Positions 33,557-42,006 of a stretch of 64,000 nucleotides of DNA are shown here, in pieces (position 1 is the first letter of the stretch; each line of letters starts with the position of its first letter). Both the position numbers and the translations under genes were made by a program. The notes beneath the pieces are model-generated. The model searched no databases, had not been told where the DNA came from, and saw only the letters and a program-made list of their open reading frames with translations. The stretch comes from UBA12481 sp942493265 (GTDB lineage Bacteria > Bacteroidota > Bacteroidia > Bacteroidales > UBA12481), in the NCBI GenBank assembly GCA_942493265.1, contig OW818688.1, positions 434,001-498,000 of the forward strand, in the 5' to 3' direction.

Positions 33557-35228
33557 TATTTGAAATTTTTCGCAAAGATACGTCTATAACCGTGACTTCA
33601 CCCACATTCCACTTCACTGCAATCTTGGAAGCCAGGCTTCGGCGCACGGTCCAGATCATCGGTTTGGGAACTTCGTGAAGAATCTGAATGATCAGGTTGG
33701 ACCACCCCTTTCCGGCCATTTCCAATGGACCGAGTTCGTCAATAACCAGAATATCGGCATGGCGGATTTTTTCCGTGGCCATCCAATCATACCCTTTTGC
33801 CAAACCGGCGGGATTGATCGCAAACCTGCCGATCTTCTCCCATTGCGGGTTTCCGCCGGCCACACAAAATTCCACCTCCTCGCCGGTTTCTATATTTCTG
33901 ATGTTGAACCCGGTACGTACGCCATCAGGAGAATGAATCCCTACTGCCAGAAAGCCCGACACCTTTTTCCCTTCCGCGATCAGATCATCGACCATCTTGC
34001 TCAGAAAGGCAGTTTTACCCTCCTCGCGATCGCCGGTAACCAGTTGAATATCTGGCAGTGATGCCTCCAGATTCCGGAATTTTTCAAAAATCAGGTCCGC
34101 CCGAAGGAGATATATCCTGATGACTGACCGGAATGCGAACGCGGAATGGGGATTTTTGCCGGCATTCAGACTGATGATACCGGGCAAAACCGAGAACGCC
34201 AGTGAAACCGATTTATACAAGCTGGAAAAGCCTTTTCTGAATACCAGGGCCTTAACCAGCGGGTTTTTCAATTCCGTGCTGATCGCAGTGAAAGCGGTTA
34301 AAACCATGAATGCCCTCAGGTTCATCATGATACCGGCCTCAAAACCCGATCGGCCGAACCAATGCCCGGTAGCAACCGATTCCAGCAGAACTGCTGAGAG
34401 CAGGGTAATCAGGATCATCTGGATCCAGAACCGGAAACGGACGAGCTGGTAGAGGGCTCTCTTATATCGGAACAAACAGAATGACAAGTAGATAATAACC
34501 GGAAGCACCCAGAATTGAACCTTCAGCCGGTTCATGCCGAGAAGTAAAACGGTGAGTATGATGACATGCCCGATGAGCAGAAAAACCGAGTACGACTGGC
34601 GTTCGCTGAATCCAAACAAACGGTTGGTTCGTTCCGGATTCGGCTCCCACACTGCCTGACTGTCCTTATCGTCTCCGCTGTTCCGGGCCAGCCGCCATCC
34701 GGAAATTGCGGCAACCGCTCCCGCCAGGATATACAGGATAGCCAGTAAAATAAGCACATCAACCCCGGTGATGGTTTCCACCCGAAGTTGTTTGGCGGCA
34801 TATTGCACCATGCGGTTGAGCAGGGTGGCAAAATCGGATCCATACAGGATCAGCAGGTTAACCGCCTTATGAAACAAGGCGCTGAGTACGGCCAGCATCC
34901 CACCGAAAATCACGCCGGCCAGGTTGATCCCAAAAAGAAATAGTCCGAACTCCATCAGCAATGCTTCCAGCAGGATACCGGTCATGGGACCGAGGATAAC
35001 GGCACTTGGCGAAATGGATTTCATCAGTGCGCAGATCAGTCCCGCACGCCAGATCATCCCTTTTTGCGGCCACAGCCGGAGGAATGAAACCATCAGTACC
35101 ACAGCGAAAAATGACAGGATCGATCCGGCCAGGGGCAGCCTCAGGTTATGAAGAAAGCTCCCGACGATAATTTCGATCGATGCCCATATACTTCCGATCG
35201 TTGCAGCCCGAAGCCATTTATCCGACAT
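33546..35228 (-). CDS. Multi-pass membrane protein fused to a THEP1-like NTPase
   Basis: 560 residues. The first 180 have about five membrane helices rich in small residues (LGPMTGILLEALLMEFGLFLF). A second hydrophobic block at about 210-350 contains RAFMVLTAFTAISTELKNPLV, vaguely like the T component of ECF transporters. The C-terminal 160 residues are a P-loop NTPase of the THEP1/NTPase_1 type: Walker A GDREEGKT at about 405, Walker B ADILVIDELGPLEM at about 500. It therefore looks like a transporter-like membrane part with its own NTPase. Function is unknown. The downstream GH3 gene overlaps it, hinting at a cell-wall or salvage role. Confidence 0.78.
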   Translation of the reverse strand: MSDKWLRAATIGSIWASIEIIVGSFLHNLRLPLAGSILSFFAVVLMVSFLRLWPQKGMIWRAGLICALMKSISPSAVILGPMTGILLEALLMEFGLFLFGINLAGVIFGGMLAVLSALFHKAVNLLILYGSDFATLLNRMVQYAAKQLRVETITGVDVLILLAILYILAGAVAAISGWRLARNSGDDKDSQAVWEPNPERTNRLFGFSERQSYSVFLLIGHVIILTVLLLGMNRLKVQFWVLPVIIYLSFCLFRYKRALYQLVRFRFWIQMILITLLSAVLLESVATGHWFGRSGFEAGIMMNLRAFMVLTAFTAISTELKNPLVKALVFRKGFSSLYKSVSLAFSVLPGIISLNAGKNPHSAFAFRSVIRIYLLRADLIFEKFRNLEASLPDIQLVTGDREEGKTAFLSKMVDDLIAEGKKVSGFLAVGIHSPDGVRTGFNIRNIETGEEVEFCVAGGNPQWEKIGRFAINPAGLAKGYDWMATEKIRHADILVIDELGPLEMAGKGWSNLIIQILHEVPKPMIWTVRRSLASKIAVKWNVGEVTVIDVSLRKISNNES

Positions 35229-35327
35229 AGATTTGTATTTTCATAGCCGCGGTAAATTTAACGGGATTCAAACTAAACAATGCGTCAATTAAATAATAAG
35301 TGAGGGGGGAAACTTTTTTGTTAGGTG

Positions 35328-35356
35328 TTGAAGTCGGCAACAAAGCCTTAATTTTG
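35328..35356 (+). promoter_or_regulatory. Promoter TTG-N18-TAATTTTG
   Basis: TTG at 35328-35330 and TAATTTTG at 35349-35356. The -7 element ends only five bases before the ATG at 35362, so the transcript would have almost no leader. Confidence 0.7.
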
Positions 35357-35361
35357 TATTT

Positions 35362-35877
35362 ATGAAAATTCGTGTTGTTGTATCATTACTGCTCCTGATG
35401 TCAGGCATGACGGCATTCCCTCAAACCGGGAATCCACCGTGTGTGTGCTGCAGCGATGAACATAAGCAGTTTGACTTCTGGATAGGCGACTGGGTGGTAT
35501 ACACCAACGCCGAAATGGTTGGGTTCAATAAGATTGTGAAGGTTGAAAGCGATTGTGCCCTGCGCGAAAACTGGAAATCCGTGGTGAGCTCACATACCGG
35601 AACCAGCTATAATTTCTACCACAAGAGCGACAAAAAATGGCGTCACGTGTGGATTGGAAGTGATGGCATGACGCTGGAAGTAAAAGGGGAATTCAAGGAT
35701 CGGAAGATGGTCATGTTCGGGGATGAATACCGTGATGAAAAAGGCAACCGCGTGATCAATAAAATTACCTGGTATGTTAATCCCGACGGCACCGTGCGCC
35801 AGGTATGGGAACAATCCAAAGATGGCGGTTTAGCCTACAACATCCAGTTCGACGGGCTCTACCGCCGGCGGAAATAA
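35362..35877 (+). CDS. Small exported protein of unknown function (lipocalin-like/DUF1579-like)
   Basis: 171 residues with signal peptide MTAFPQ. The mature part opens with a cysteine cluster (PPCVCC) and then EHKQFDFWIGDWVVY, which matches the start of DUF1579-like beta-barrel proteins. Alternating strands follow (YNFYHKSDKKWRHVWIG, EVKGEFKDRKMVMFGDEYRD), ending IQFDGLYRRRK. A lipid- or small-molecule-binding barrel is plausible, but no activity is known. Monocistronic with its own promoter, convergent with the HAD gene one base away. Confidence 0.75.
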   Translation: MKIRVVVSLLLLMSGMTAFPQTGNPPCVCCSDEHKQFDFWIGDWVVYTNAEMVGFNKIVKVESDCALRENWKSVVSSHTGTSYNFYHKSDKKWRHVWIGSDGMTLEVKGEFKDRKMVMFGDEYRDEKGNRVINKITWYVNPDGTVRQVWEQSKDGGLAYNIQFDGLYRRRK

Positions 35878-36522
35878 TTAAAGCTCCTCAATCAGCAATC
35901 TGGCCTCAAACAGATCTTCAGCTACATGATTGACAAAGCTGAAATCCTGATTTTTCGTATAAACACTTGGCACGGCAATAACACAGCATCCGGCAAGATG
36001 GCCCGACAGGGCTCCGTTTGATGAGTCTTCCAGCACAATGCATTCATCCGGGTTTAATCCCAGTACCTGAATGGTTTTCAGATAAATTTCCGGATCAGGC
36101 TTACCGGCCACGATTTCATCCGAGGGAAGCATATATTCAAAATATCCGTTCAGTCCCAGCTGGCTGATAGCCACTTCCATTAACATCCGCGGCGATCCGG
36201 TTGCAATAGCCATCCTCCTTTTTCCCTGAAATGCATGGATGATTTCCAATGCGCCGGGCAAAATCTGCAAATCATTCTGAAATGCTTCCAGCAGCAGTTG
36301 GTTACGAAGATCCACCAATTCCTGGGCGGTATGGGAAGTGATTCCCAGCTCCTCACGAAAAATCCCCAGCGACTCGATCGGGGAGCGTCCCATCTGTTTT
36401 ACCCAGATGCCGTCGTGCAGGGTTTTTCCCAGATCGGCTGCCATCTTATAGGAGATCTTGCGGTAAATCGTCTCAGAATCAATCAATAATCCATCCAAAT
36501 CGAAAATCAGGGCCTGATACAT
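35878..36522 (-). CDS. HAD-family phosphatase (beta-phosphoglucomutase-like)
   Basis: 214 residues from MYQALIFDLDGLLIDS; ten upstream in-frame residues have no homologous character. Motif I is FDLDGLLIDS with the nucleophile and acid aspartates, motif II is AIATGSPR, motif III Lys is in VAGKPDPEIY, and motif IV is CIVLEDSSNGALSG. A helical cap lies between motifs I and II, as in subfamily I phosphatases acting on sugar phosphates or phosphoglycolate. The specific substrate is not predictable. Divergent from the TAT-exported dehydrogenase gene. Confidence 0.92.
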   Translation of the reverse strand: MYQALIFDLDGLLIDSETIYRKISYKMAADLGKTLHDGIWVKQMGRSPIESLGIFREELGITSHTAQELVDLRNQLLLEAFQNDLQILPGALEIIHAFQGKRRMAIATGSPRMLMEVAISQLGLNGYFEYMLPSDEIVAGKPDPEIYLKTIQVLGLNPDECIVLEDSSNGALSGHLAGCCVIAVPSVYTKNQDFSFVNHVAEDLFEARLLIEEL

Positions 36523-36605
36523 GTGTGTGTTTGTTGAACAAATATTCTGCAAATGAACAAAAAAGCCTATTTTTAAATCCCTATGTCAACAACATTATCA
36601 AAAAT

Positions 36606-37943
36606 ATGTCGTCTCAAAACCGCAGAACATTTCTAAAAACCGGCACTATTGCTGGCGCCGGGCTATTAATCGCCGGAAAATCCATGGGTTCGGTCATTCG
36701 CAATTCCGCTTCAGATAAAGTGGTACTGGCCGGTATCGGAATCCGCAGCCGCGGACTGCAGCTGGCGGAGGAGTTTGCATCCATGCCGAATGTCACCGTA
36801 AAATATGTTGCCGATGTTGACAGCCGCTTTCTGGAGTCGGCCATAGCCGCCATCGCCAAAAAGCAGGGATCCAGGCCCATTGGTGTGGGAGATTTTCGCA
36901 AAGTACTGGAAGACAAGGAAGTTGACGGGGTATTTATTGCCACGCCCGACCATTGGCATGCACCGATGGCCATTATGGCCGTGCAGGCCGGCAAGCATGT
37001 GTATGTTGAAAAACCCTGCAGCCATAACCCGCATGAAGGGGAACTGCTCACGGAAGCCTATTTTAAATATGGCAAACTGATTCAGATGGGTAACCAGCGC
37101 AGGTCGATGAACATTCCGCAAACCCTGGTTCAGGAAGTGAGGGACGGGGTGATTGGTGAGGTGTATATGGGCCATGCATTCTATACGAACAAACGCGATC
37201 CCATCGGATTTGGCAAGGTAACCGCAGTTCCGGATTATCTGAACTGGGATCTTTGGCAGGGACCGGCACCGAGGGTTGCCTACCGCGACAATATCCATCC
37301 ATATAACTGGCACTGGTTCTGGGACTGGGGCACCGGTGAGGCGCTCAACAACGGAACCCATGAGCTGGATATGTGCCGGTGGGTGCTCGGAACAGAATAC
37401 CCAATTAAGGTATCCTCGCTGGGCGGACGCTATCATTTTAAGGGAGTTGACGACTGGCAGGCACCGGATACCCAGAATATCATGATCGAATTTGACGGAG
37501 GAAAAACCGTTACCTGGGAGGGCCGCTCCTGCAATATTTACGACCAGTTTAAAGCTACCCGGGGGTGTGCTTTTTATGGAACCAAAGGCTCAATTATCTA
37601 TAAAACAACATCTTACGAAGTTTTTGATGCAGATGCCAAACTGATCAGGTCCGTTGACAATAAAAATGCCCCCAAACCGGCCAATGTACTGAACGCCACC
37701 GATCCGGGTTTAGGCGACGGTCATTGCCGGAACTTCATCGAATCCATCCGTGGAAAAGAAAAGCTAAACTCGCCGGTGAATGAAGGGCAAAAATCCATTC
37801 TGCTCTGCCAGCTTGGAAACATATCGCTGCGCACCGGTCGTACCCTGAATATCGACCCGAAAAACGGGCACATTATTGCCGACCGTGAAGCCAACAAGCT
37901 CTGGGGCCGTGACTATGAAAAAGGCTGGGAACCGCGCATCTGA
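36606..37943 (+). CDS. Gfo/Idh/MocA family oxidoreductase with TAT signal
   Basis: 445 residues from MSSQNRRTFLKTG, a twin-arginine signal (RRTFLK) that implies export in folded form with bound NAD(P). The open frame starts 27 codons earlier, but that part is not signal-like. A Rossmann domain with KVVLAGIGIRSRG, the EKP signature in VYVEKPCSHNPHEG, and a C-terminal alpha/beta catalytic domain with HWFWDWGTGEALNNGTHELDMCRW are visible. Family members oxidise or reduce sugars, inositols and related compounds, and TAT forms are common glycan-degradation enzymes (some are glycosidases using NAD). The substrate is unknown. Confidence 0.93.
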   Translation: MSSQNRRTFLKTGTIAGAGLLIAGKSMGSVIRNSASDKVVLAGIGIRSRGLQLAEEFASMPNVTVKYVADVDSRFLESAIAAIAKKQGSRPIGVGDFRKVLEDKEVDGVFIATPDHWHAPMAIMAVQAGKHVYVEKPCSHNPHEGELLTEAYFKYGKLIQMGNQRRSMNIPQTLVQEVRDGVIGEVYMGHAFYTNKRDPIGFGKVTAVPDYLNWDLWQGPAPRVAYRDNIHPYNWHWFWDWGTGEALNNGTHELDMCRWVLGTEYPIKVSSLGGRYHFKGVDDWQAPDTQNIMIEFDGGKTVTWEGRSCNIYDQFKATRGCAFYGTKGSIIYKTTSYEVFDADAKLIRSVDNKNAPKPANVLNATDPGLGDGHCRNFIESIRGKEKLNSPVNEGQKSILLCQLGNISLRTGRTLNIDPKNGHIIADREANKLWGRDYEKGWEPRI

Positions 37944-37979
37944 CCGAAAATTCCGGCCATGAAGCCGGCCGGCAGCTGA

Positions 37980-38765
37980 TTATTTCCGGAAGATCCACAC
38001 ATCCTGCTCCCCTTCACCGCCCTTGATATGTTCAAGAACTGACAGGTTGAGCGTCCAGATGCTCACCCATCGGTCGGGATGAAAGGAGGTGAACGTGCGG
38101 TGACCCTCCGTCACCTGTCCGCGCACCACCAGATGATCGGATTCAAACAGAAGCTTTTCCGGGGGAGTCAATTTTTCGGCAAATGAATTTCCGTGCAGGG
38201 TAATGAACAGGATTCCGCCGGGTTTCAGAACCCTTACCAGCTCCTTGAGCCAGGCCTCATGGGCCTCCAGCGACAGGTGGGTGAAAATGGAGATCCCGTA
38301 AACCAGATCGAACATTTCCTTCTCATACACCAGTCCGGGCATCAGATCATTGGAGTGGAAGTATATATCGGTAAAGTTTGCTGAACACCAGGCAATGGTT
38401 TGCCGGTTATAATCCGTACCATAGAAACTGCCGCTTTCGATCAGCTCCGGCAGGTGGCGCACCACCCTTGCGGGGCCGCATCCCCAGTCGAGAATACTGG
38501 CGCCTGTGAGATTCTGATGCTTTTGAACCAGTCCGGCCAGCCACTCCGCCGTTTTCCTGCCGTTAACGTAATACCGCTCATAATCGAGCTGAAAGGCCTC
38601 GTACATCATATAATCCGGCGGCAGGGCAACATCCGGATATTGCTTTCTGAAGGATTTATTCCGGTCGCGATTCTTCCGGCGAAGCCAGAGGAACCGGAAG
38701 TAATCCGACATATGAAGCATTCCAAGATTGCGAAGAATCCGGGTAACGGTTTGTTTTTTAGTCAT
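37980..38765 (-). CDS. SAM-dependent methyltransferase, class I
   Basis: 261 residues from MTKKQTVTRIL. A conserved Rossmann fold begins at ASILDWGCGPARV (motif I, SAM binding), with FYGTDYNRQ (motif II), FDLVYGISIFTHLS (motif IV) and VLKPGGILFITLHG (motif VI). The N-terminal 80 residues are basic and helical. Its ATG overlaps the stop of the upstream HEAT-like gene (ATGACTAA), so the two are translationally coupled. The methyl acceptor is unknown. Confidence 0.88.
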   Translation of the reverse strand: MTKKQTVTRILRNLGMLHMSDYFRFLWLRRKNRDRNKSFRKQYPDVALPPDYMMYEAFQLDYERYYVNGRKTAEWLAGLVQKHQNLTGASILDWGCGPARVVRHLPELIESGSFYGTDYNRQTIAWCSANFTDIYFHSNDLMPGLVYEKEMFDLVYGISIFTHLSLEAHEAWLKELVRVLKPGGILFITLHGNSFAEKLTPPEKLLFESDHLVVRGQVTEGHRTFTSFHPDRWVSIWTLNLSVLEHIKGGEGEQDVWIFRK

Positions 38766-39303
38766 CTTGTAAAGTTTTTTTGCGTAATCGCTGCACAGTC
38801 TTTCTACCGGCACCCTGCAGCGCCCGGGAACTCCATAAAGGAATGGATTCCTCGAGAACCACAATCATTTCCCCTTTGAGATCTGGCAGGACCGTTGTAA
38901 TATTTTCGAGAATTGCCATCGCATAAGCCTGAATGGCAACTGCTTGTGAATCATCCATCAGCCATTTTAAAAGGGTATCCACCAGCAATCCCATGGCTTC
39001 ATCATCCTCAACCCAGGAGTGGCGTATCAGGATGTGCATAAAAATCCGCTTGACCGACATATCTTTCAGTCGGGGAAGATCTTTGACAATTTTTACCAGG
39101 TAGGGCCTTACCAGGTCCGGATTTCGCTCGCAACAGAGGTCGGCCACCCGTGCGGCCCGCATCGAAAGGGGGGATTGCTGCACCCAGGCCAGGTCGAGAA
39201 GCTCCCGGAACGCCTGCTCGTCATTTCCAACTGTCAAAGCGATGTAATCCATCAGCGAACGGCTGCTATCGGATAGGATCGATGGAAAATCGAAGGTTGA
39301 CAT
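38758..39303 (-). CDS. HEAT-like helical repeat protein
   Basis: 181 residues from MSTFDFPSIL. All-helical with repeat-like segments (MRAARVADLCCERNPDL, VKRIFMHILIRHSW, AVAIQAYAMAILENI), resembling short HEAT/armadillo scaffolds. No catalytic residues are evident. The start could also be six codons upstream. Overlap with the methyltransferase start suggests that it presents a substrate to, or regulates, that enzyme; this is inferred only from the coupling. Confidence 0.75.
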   Translation of the reverse strand: MSTFDFPSILSDSSRSLMDYIALTVGNDEQAFRELLDLAWVQQSPLSMRAARVADLCCERNPDLVRPYLVKIVKDLPRLKDMSVKRIFMHILIRHSWVEDDEAMGLLVDTLLKWLMDDSQAVAIQAYAMAILENITTVLPDLKGEMIVVLEESIPLWSSRALQGAGRKTVQRLRKKTLQDD

Positions 39304-39398
39304 AGGACGTAAAAATAGCAATTAAACGCTTGGAATTAATTGCTGTCATTAGGCTCAGATTAAAGATCAGCTCTTTGTAAAAAAAAATGCTGCTACTG

Positions 39399-39428
39399 TT
39401 GTAAGGAAAATAATTTTGTTTAATTTTG
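39399..39428 (+). promoter_or_regulatory. Promoter of tRNA-Glu/rpsT (TTG-N19-TAATTTTG)
   Basis: TTG at 39399-39401, exactly 19 bases, TAATTTTG at 39421-39428, about 32 nt before the tRNA. Confidence 0.85.
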
Positions 39429-39460
39429 CAGACCCAAGTTTTTACATGGGGAAGCTTATT

Positions 39461-39532
39461 GGCCCGTTCGTCTAGGGGTTAGGACGTCAGATTTTCATTC
39501 TGGTAGCAGGGGTTCGATTCCCCTACGGGCTA
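39461..39532 (+). tRNA. tRNA-Glu (anticodon TTC)
   Basis: 72 nt. Acceptor GGCCCGT pairs with ACGGGCT, anticodon arm TCAGA/TCTGG has loop TTTTCAT (anticodon TTC), and the T arm is AGGGG-TTCGATT-CCCCT. CCA is not encoded. The rpsT gene begins 24 nt later, so tRNA and S20 are probably co-transcribed. Confidence 0.96.
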
Positions 39533-39556
39533 CGATAAATTTAAGATCATTAAAAA

Positions 39557-39808
39557 ATGGCACATCACAAGTCGGCATTAAAGCGGATCCGTCAGACGGA
39601 AACTAAGACTGAGCATAATAAATATTTTGCCAAAACTACTCGTAACGCGATTAAGAGCCTGAGGAACACCACGGAAAAGACTGTTGCCGCCGAAATGCTG
39701 CCGAAAGTTTCTTCCATGCTGGATAAGCTGGCCAAGAGAAATATCATCCATGACAACAAGGCTTCCAACCTGAAGTCGGGCCTTGCCAAGCATGTGAACG
39801 GTTTATAG
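39557..39808 (+). CDS. rpsT: 30S ribosomal protein S20
   Basis: 83 residues, the normal length. MAHHKSALKRIRQTE is the S20 N-terminus, with a very basic N-terminal helix that binds 16S rRNA, ending in a lysine-rich tail (NLKSGLAKHVNGL). Placed directly after tRNA-Glu and before a strong terminator. Confidence 0.98.
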   Translation: MAHHKSALKRIRQTETKTEHNKYFAKTTRNAIKSLRNTTEKTVAAEMLPKVSSMLDKLAKRNIIHDNKASNLKSGLAKHVNGL

Positions 39809-39834
39809 GTTTGTTCCCCAACCCATAAGAATAC

Positions 39835-39868
39835 AAAGAGGCGCATCATTGCGCCTCTTTTTTTTGCC
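39835..39868 (+). terminator. Intrinsic terminator after rpsT
   Basis: AAAGAGGCGCA, short loop TCAT, TGCGCCTCTTT then a run of T: a stem of about 10 bp with a long U tract. Confidence 0.94.
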
Positions 39869-39929
39869 CTGTTTGTCCATTCCTCCTTCCTTACTGCATC
39901 TATACTCTTAACTAAAACAATGAAGGAAC

Positions 39930-40625
39930 ATGGAATATCCGATTTTTCGCATCCGCGACCTGGCGGTTGAAGACCGTCCGCGTGAAAAATGTTTACGTCA
40001 GGGCACCAGCGGACTCAGCAATACCGAACTGCTTGCCATCCTGATCGGTACCGGAACAAAAAAACAGTCGGCACTCGATCTCGCCCGGCTGATTCTTCAG
40101 CAGGCGGGCAACGACCTCCACCATCTGGGCAAACTTTCACTCGCCGAAATGGAAAAAATCAATGGCATTGGGGAAGCAAAAGCCATTCGCATTCAGGCAT
40201 GCTTTGAACTGGCCCGACGCCGTAAAGCCGCTCCTCCGGGGGTCAGGCCAAAAATCCGGTGCAGCCAGGATGCCTGGAAACTGCTCGAGGGAATCCTTTC
40301 CGACCTGCAGCATGAAGAATTCTGGATTCTCCTGCTGAACCGGTCAAACCAGATCATCGATCAGGTGCGCATCAGTCAGGGCGGAATCTCCGGCACCGTG
40401 ACGGATGTGCGGCTGATTCTCAATGCAGCCGTGGAAAAGCTGGCTTCAGGAATCATCCTGGCGCACAACCATCCCTCCGGAAACCTCTCCCCGTCAGATG
40501 CCGATCTTAAAATCACCAAAAAGATCAAAGAGGCCGCGCAGATGCTCGACCTGTCGCTTCTCGACCACCTGATCCTGTCAGATCAGGGCTATCTGAGTAT
40601 GGCGGATGATAATCTGATGCCCTAA
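39930..40625 (+). CDS. radC: RadC-like JAB-domain protein
   Basis: 231 residues. The N-terminal helix-hairpin-helix-type region (MEKINGIGEAKAIRIQA, about 74-90) precedes a JAB/MPN metallo-domain with the H-x-H...D zinc motif (His179, His181 and Asp192 in HNHPSGNLSPSDAD) and EEFWILLLNR. The family was named for DNA repair, but its true activity is unresolved; RadC homologues are often tied to mobile DNA. Here it is flanked by housekeeping genes. Confidence 0.96.
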   Translation: MEYPIFRIRDLAVEDRPREKCLRQGTSGLSNTELLAILIGTGTKKQSALDLARLILQQAGNDLHHLGKLSLAEMEKINGIGEAKAIRIQACFELARRRKAAPPGVRPKIRCSQDAWKLLEGILSDLQHEEFWILLLNRSNQIIDQVRISQGGISGTVTDVRLILNAAVEKLASGIILAHNHPSGNLSPSDADLKITKKIKEAAQMLDLSLLDHLILSDQGYLSMADDNLMP

Positions 40626-40644
40626 GAAATCTCCTGAGGCATAA

Positions 40645-40652
40645 TAATTTTG
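40645..40652 (+). promoter_or_regulatory. -7 element TAATTTTG before the deacetylase-like gene
   Basis: TAnnTTTG match 28 nt before the ATG at 40680; no clear TTG at the expected -33 distance. Confidence 0.5.
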
Positions 40653-40679
40653 TATCTTCACGGTATATTTTGATCCCCA

Positions 40680-41996
40680 ATGATTCTGATTTATTGCCCA
40701 GAAGAAAATCCGAGAGTTACCTGGACCTTTGATCTGGTTTTCAGGCAGCTGCTGGGATTGGAATACCGGCTGACCACTTTCCCCGATGAGCTGAACCATA
40801 CGGAGGAACCCCGTTTGAACTATTCTTTCAAACAGATCGCCGATATCCCTTTCATTGAAGCTTCCGGACTCCTGTTCGAACGCAACATCCATGATCTTTC
40901 CGCAAAACTGCTCCCGGGTGAAAAATGGGACGGGTTGCCAACGATTTTTACGTACGGCAAAAACAGCAAAGAGGTGCCGTTTGATATTTTCTCTGCCATC
41001 TTCTATTTTGTTTCCCGCTATGAGGAATACCTGCCGTTCGAACCCGATGAACACCATCGGTTCCGGTCAACGGAGAGTTTGGCTTTTCACCTGGGAATTA
41101 TTGAAATGCCAATTGTTAATCAATGGGTTATAAAATTTAAGGAGATATTGGTCTCGTGGTTCGGGGATTCGATCCACTGTGTTGAGCCAAAATATCAGTT
41201 CATCCCGACGATCGACATCGATAATGCCTGGGCCTATGCCCATAAAGGATTGTGGCGCACGATCGGCGGATTGTGGAAGGATCGCCGGAATATGGAAGCC
41301 AGGAATTTCCGGTTTCAGGTATTACGCAATAACCAACCGGATCCTTACTATACCTATGAGCTCATCCACCGGTTTCACCAGGAGGTAAATGCTCATCCGA
41401 TCTGGTTCTTCCTGGTAGCGGCACACGGCAATCATGACAAAAATGTTTCGCCTCACAATAGTCATTTTCAAGCACTTATCCGCCAAATCGCTACTGATTA
41501 TCCGGTCGGGTTACATCCATCCTATGCCTCAAATTCCTCTCCTTCGCTCGTGAGTCATGAAGCTGAGGTACTGGGCCATATCGTTGGGCACCCCGTTAAA
41601 CGGAGCCGGCAGCATTATTTACGGATCCATCTTCCCGACACCTACCGCACCCTTTCGCACATGGGTATTCAGGAAGATTATTCAATGGGATATGCCGATT
41701 GTCCGGGTTTCAGGGCAGGAATTGCATCCCCGTTCAGATTTTTTGATCTCGAAGAAAACAAAATCACCGACCTGATGGTTTATCCCTTTCAGGTGATGGA
41801 TACCTGCCTGCAACAATACATGAAATTAACCCCTGATCAGTCGGTTCAAAAGATCGCTGAAATGGTTGACCAGGTAAAGAAGGTGAACGGAACTTTCATC
41901 AGCTTATGGCACAATGAATCGCTGAGTGAGTGGAAAGACTGGAGGGGCTGGAGTAAAGTTTACCGCGATCTTCTTACCATCGCTAAAACGGAATGA
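40680..41996 (+). CDS. Polysaccharide deacetylase-like protein (DUF7033 type)
   Basis: 438 residues with no signal peptide. An N-terminal alpha/beta region (PFDIFSAIFYFVSRYEEY, about 100-120) is typical of the Bacteroidota DUF7033 group. It is followed by a polysaccharide-deacetylase-like barrel with TIDIDNAW (the usual TxDxD start), GLHPSYAS, HYLRIHLPDTYRTL and SLWHNESL. These proteins are associated with surface polysaccharide gene sets. The FemAB-like acyltransferase gene begins 11 nt downstream on the same strand, suggesting joint action on cell-envelope sugars or peptides; activity not shown. Confidence 0.85.
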   Translation: MILIYCPEENPRVTWTFDLVFRQLLGLEYRLTTFPDELNHTEEPRLNYSFKQIADIPFIEASGLLFERNIHDLSAKLLPGEKWDGLPTIFTYGKNSKEVPFDIFSAIFYFVSRYEEYLPFEPDEHHRFRSTESLAFHLGIIEMPIVNQWVIKFKEILVSWFGDSIHCVEPKYQFIPTIDIDNAWAYAHKGLWRTIGGLWKDRRNMEARNFRFQVLRNNQPDPYYTYELIHRFHQEVNAHPIWFFLVAAHGNHDKNVSPHNSHFQALIRQIATDYPVGLHPSYASNSSPSLVSHEAEVLGHIVGHPVKRSRQHYLRIHLPDTYRTLSHMGIQEDYSMGYADCPGFRAGIASPFRFFDLEENKITDLMVYPFQVMDTCLQQYMKLTPDQSVQKIAEMVDQVKKVNGTFISLWHNESLSEWKDWRGWSKVYRDLLTIAKTE

Positions 41997-42006
41997 TTTA
42001 ATTATT

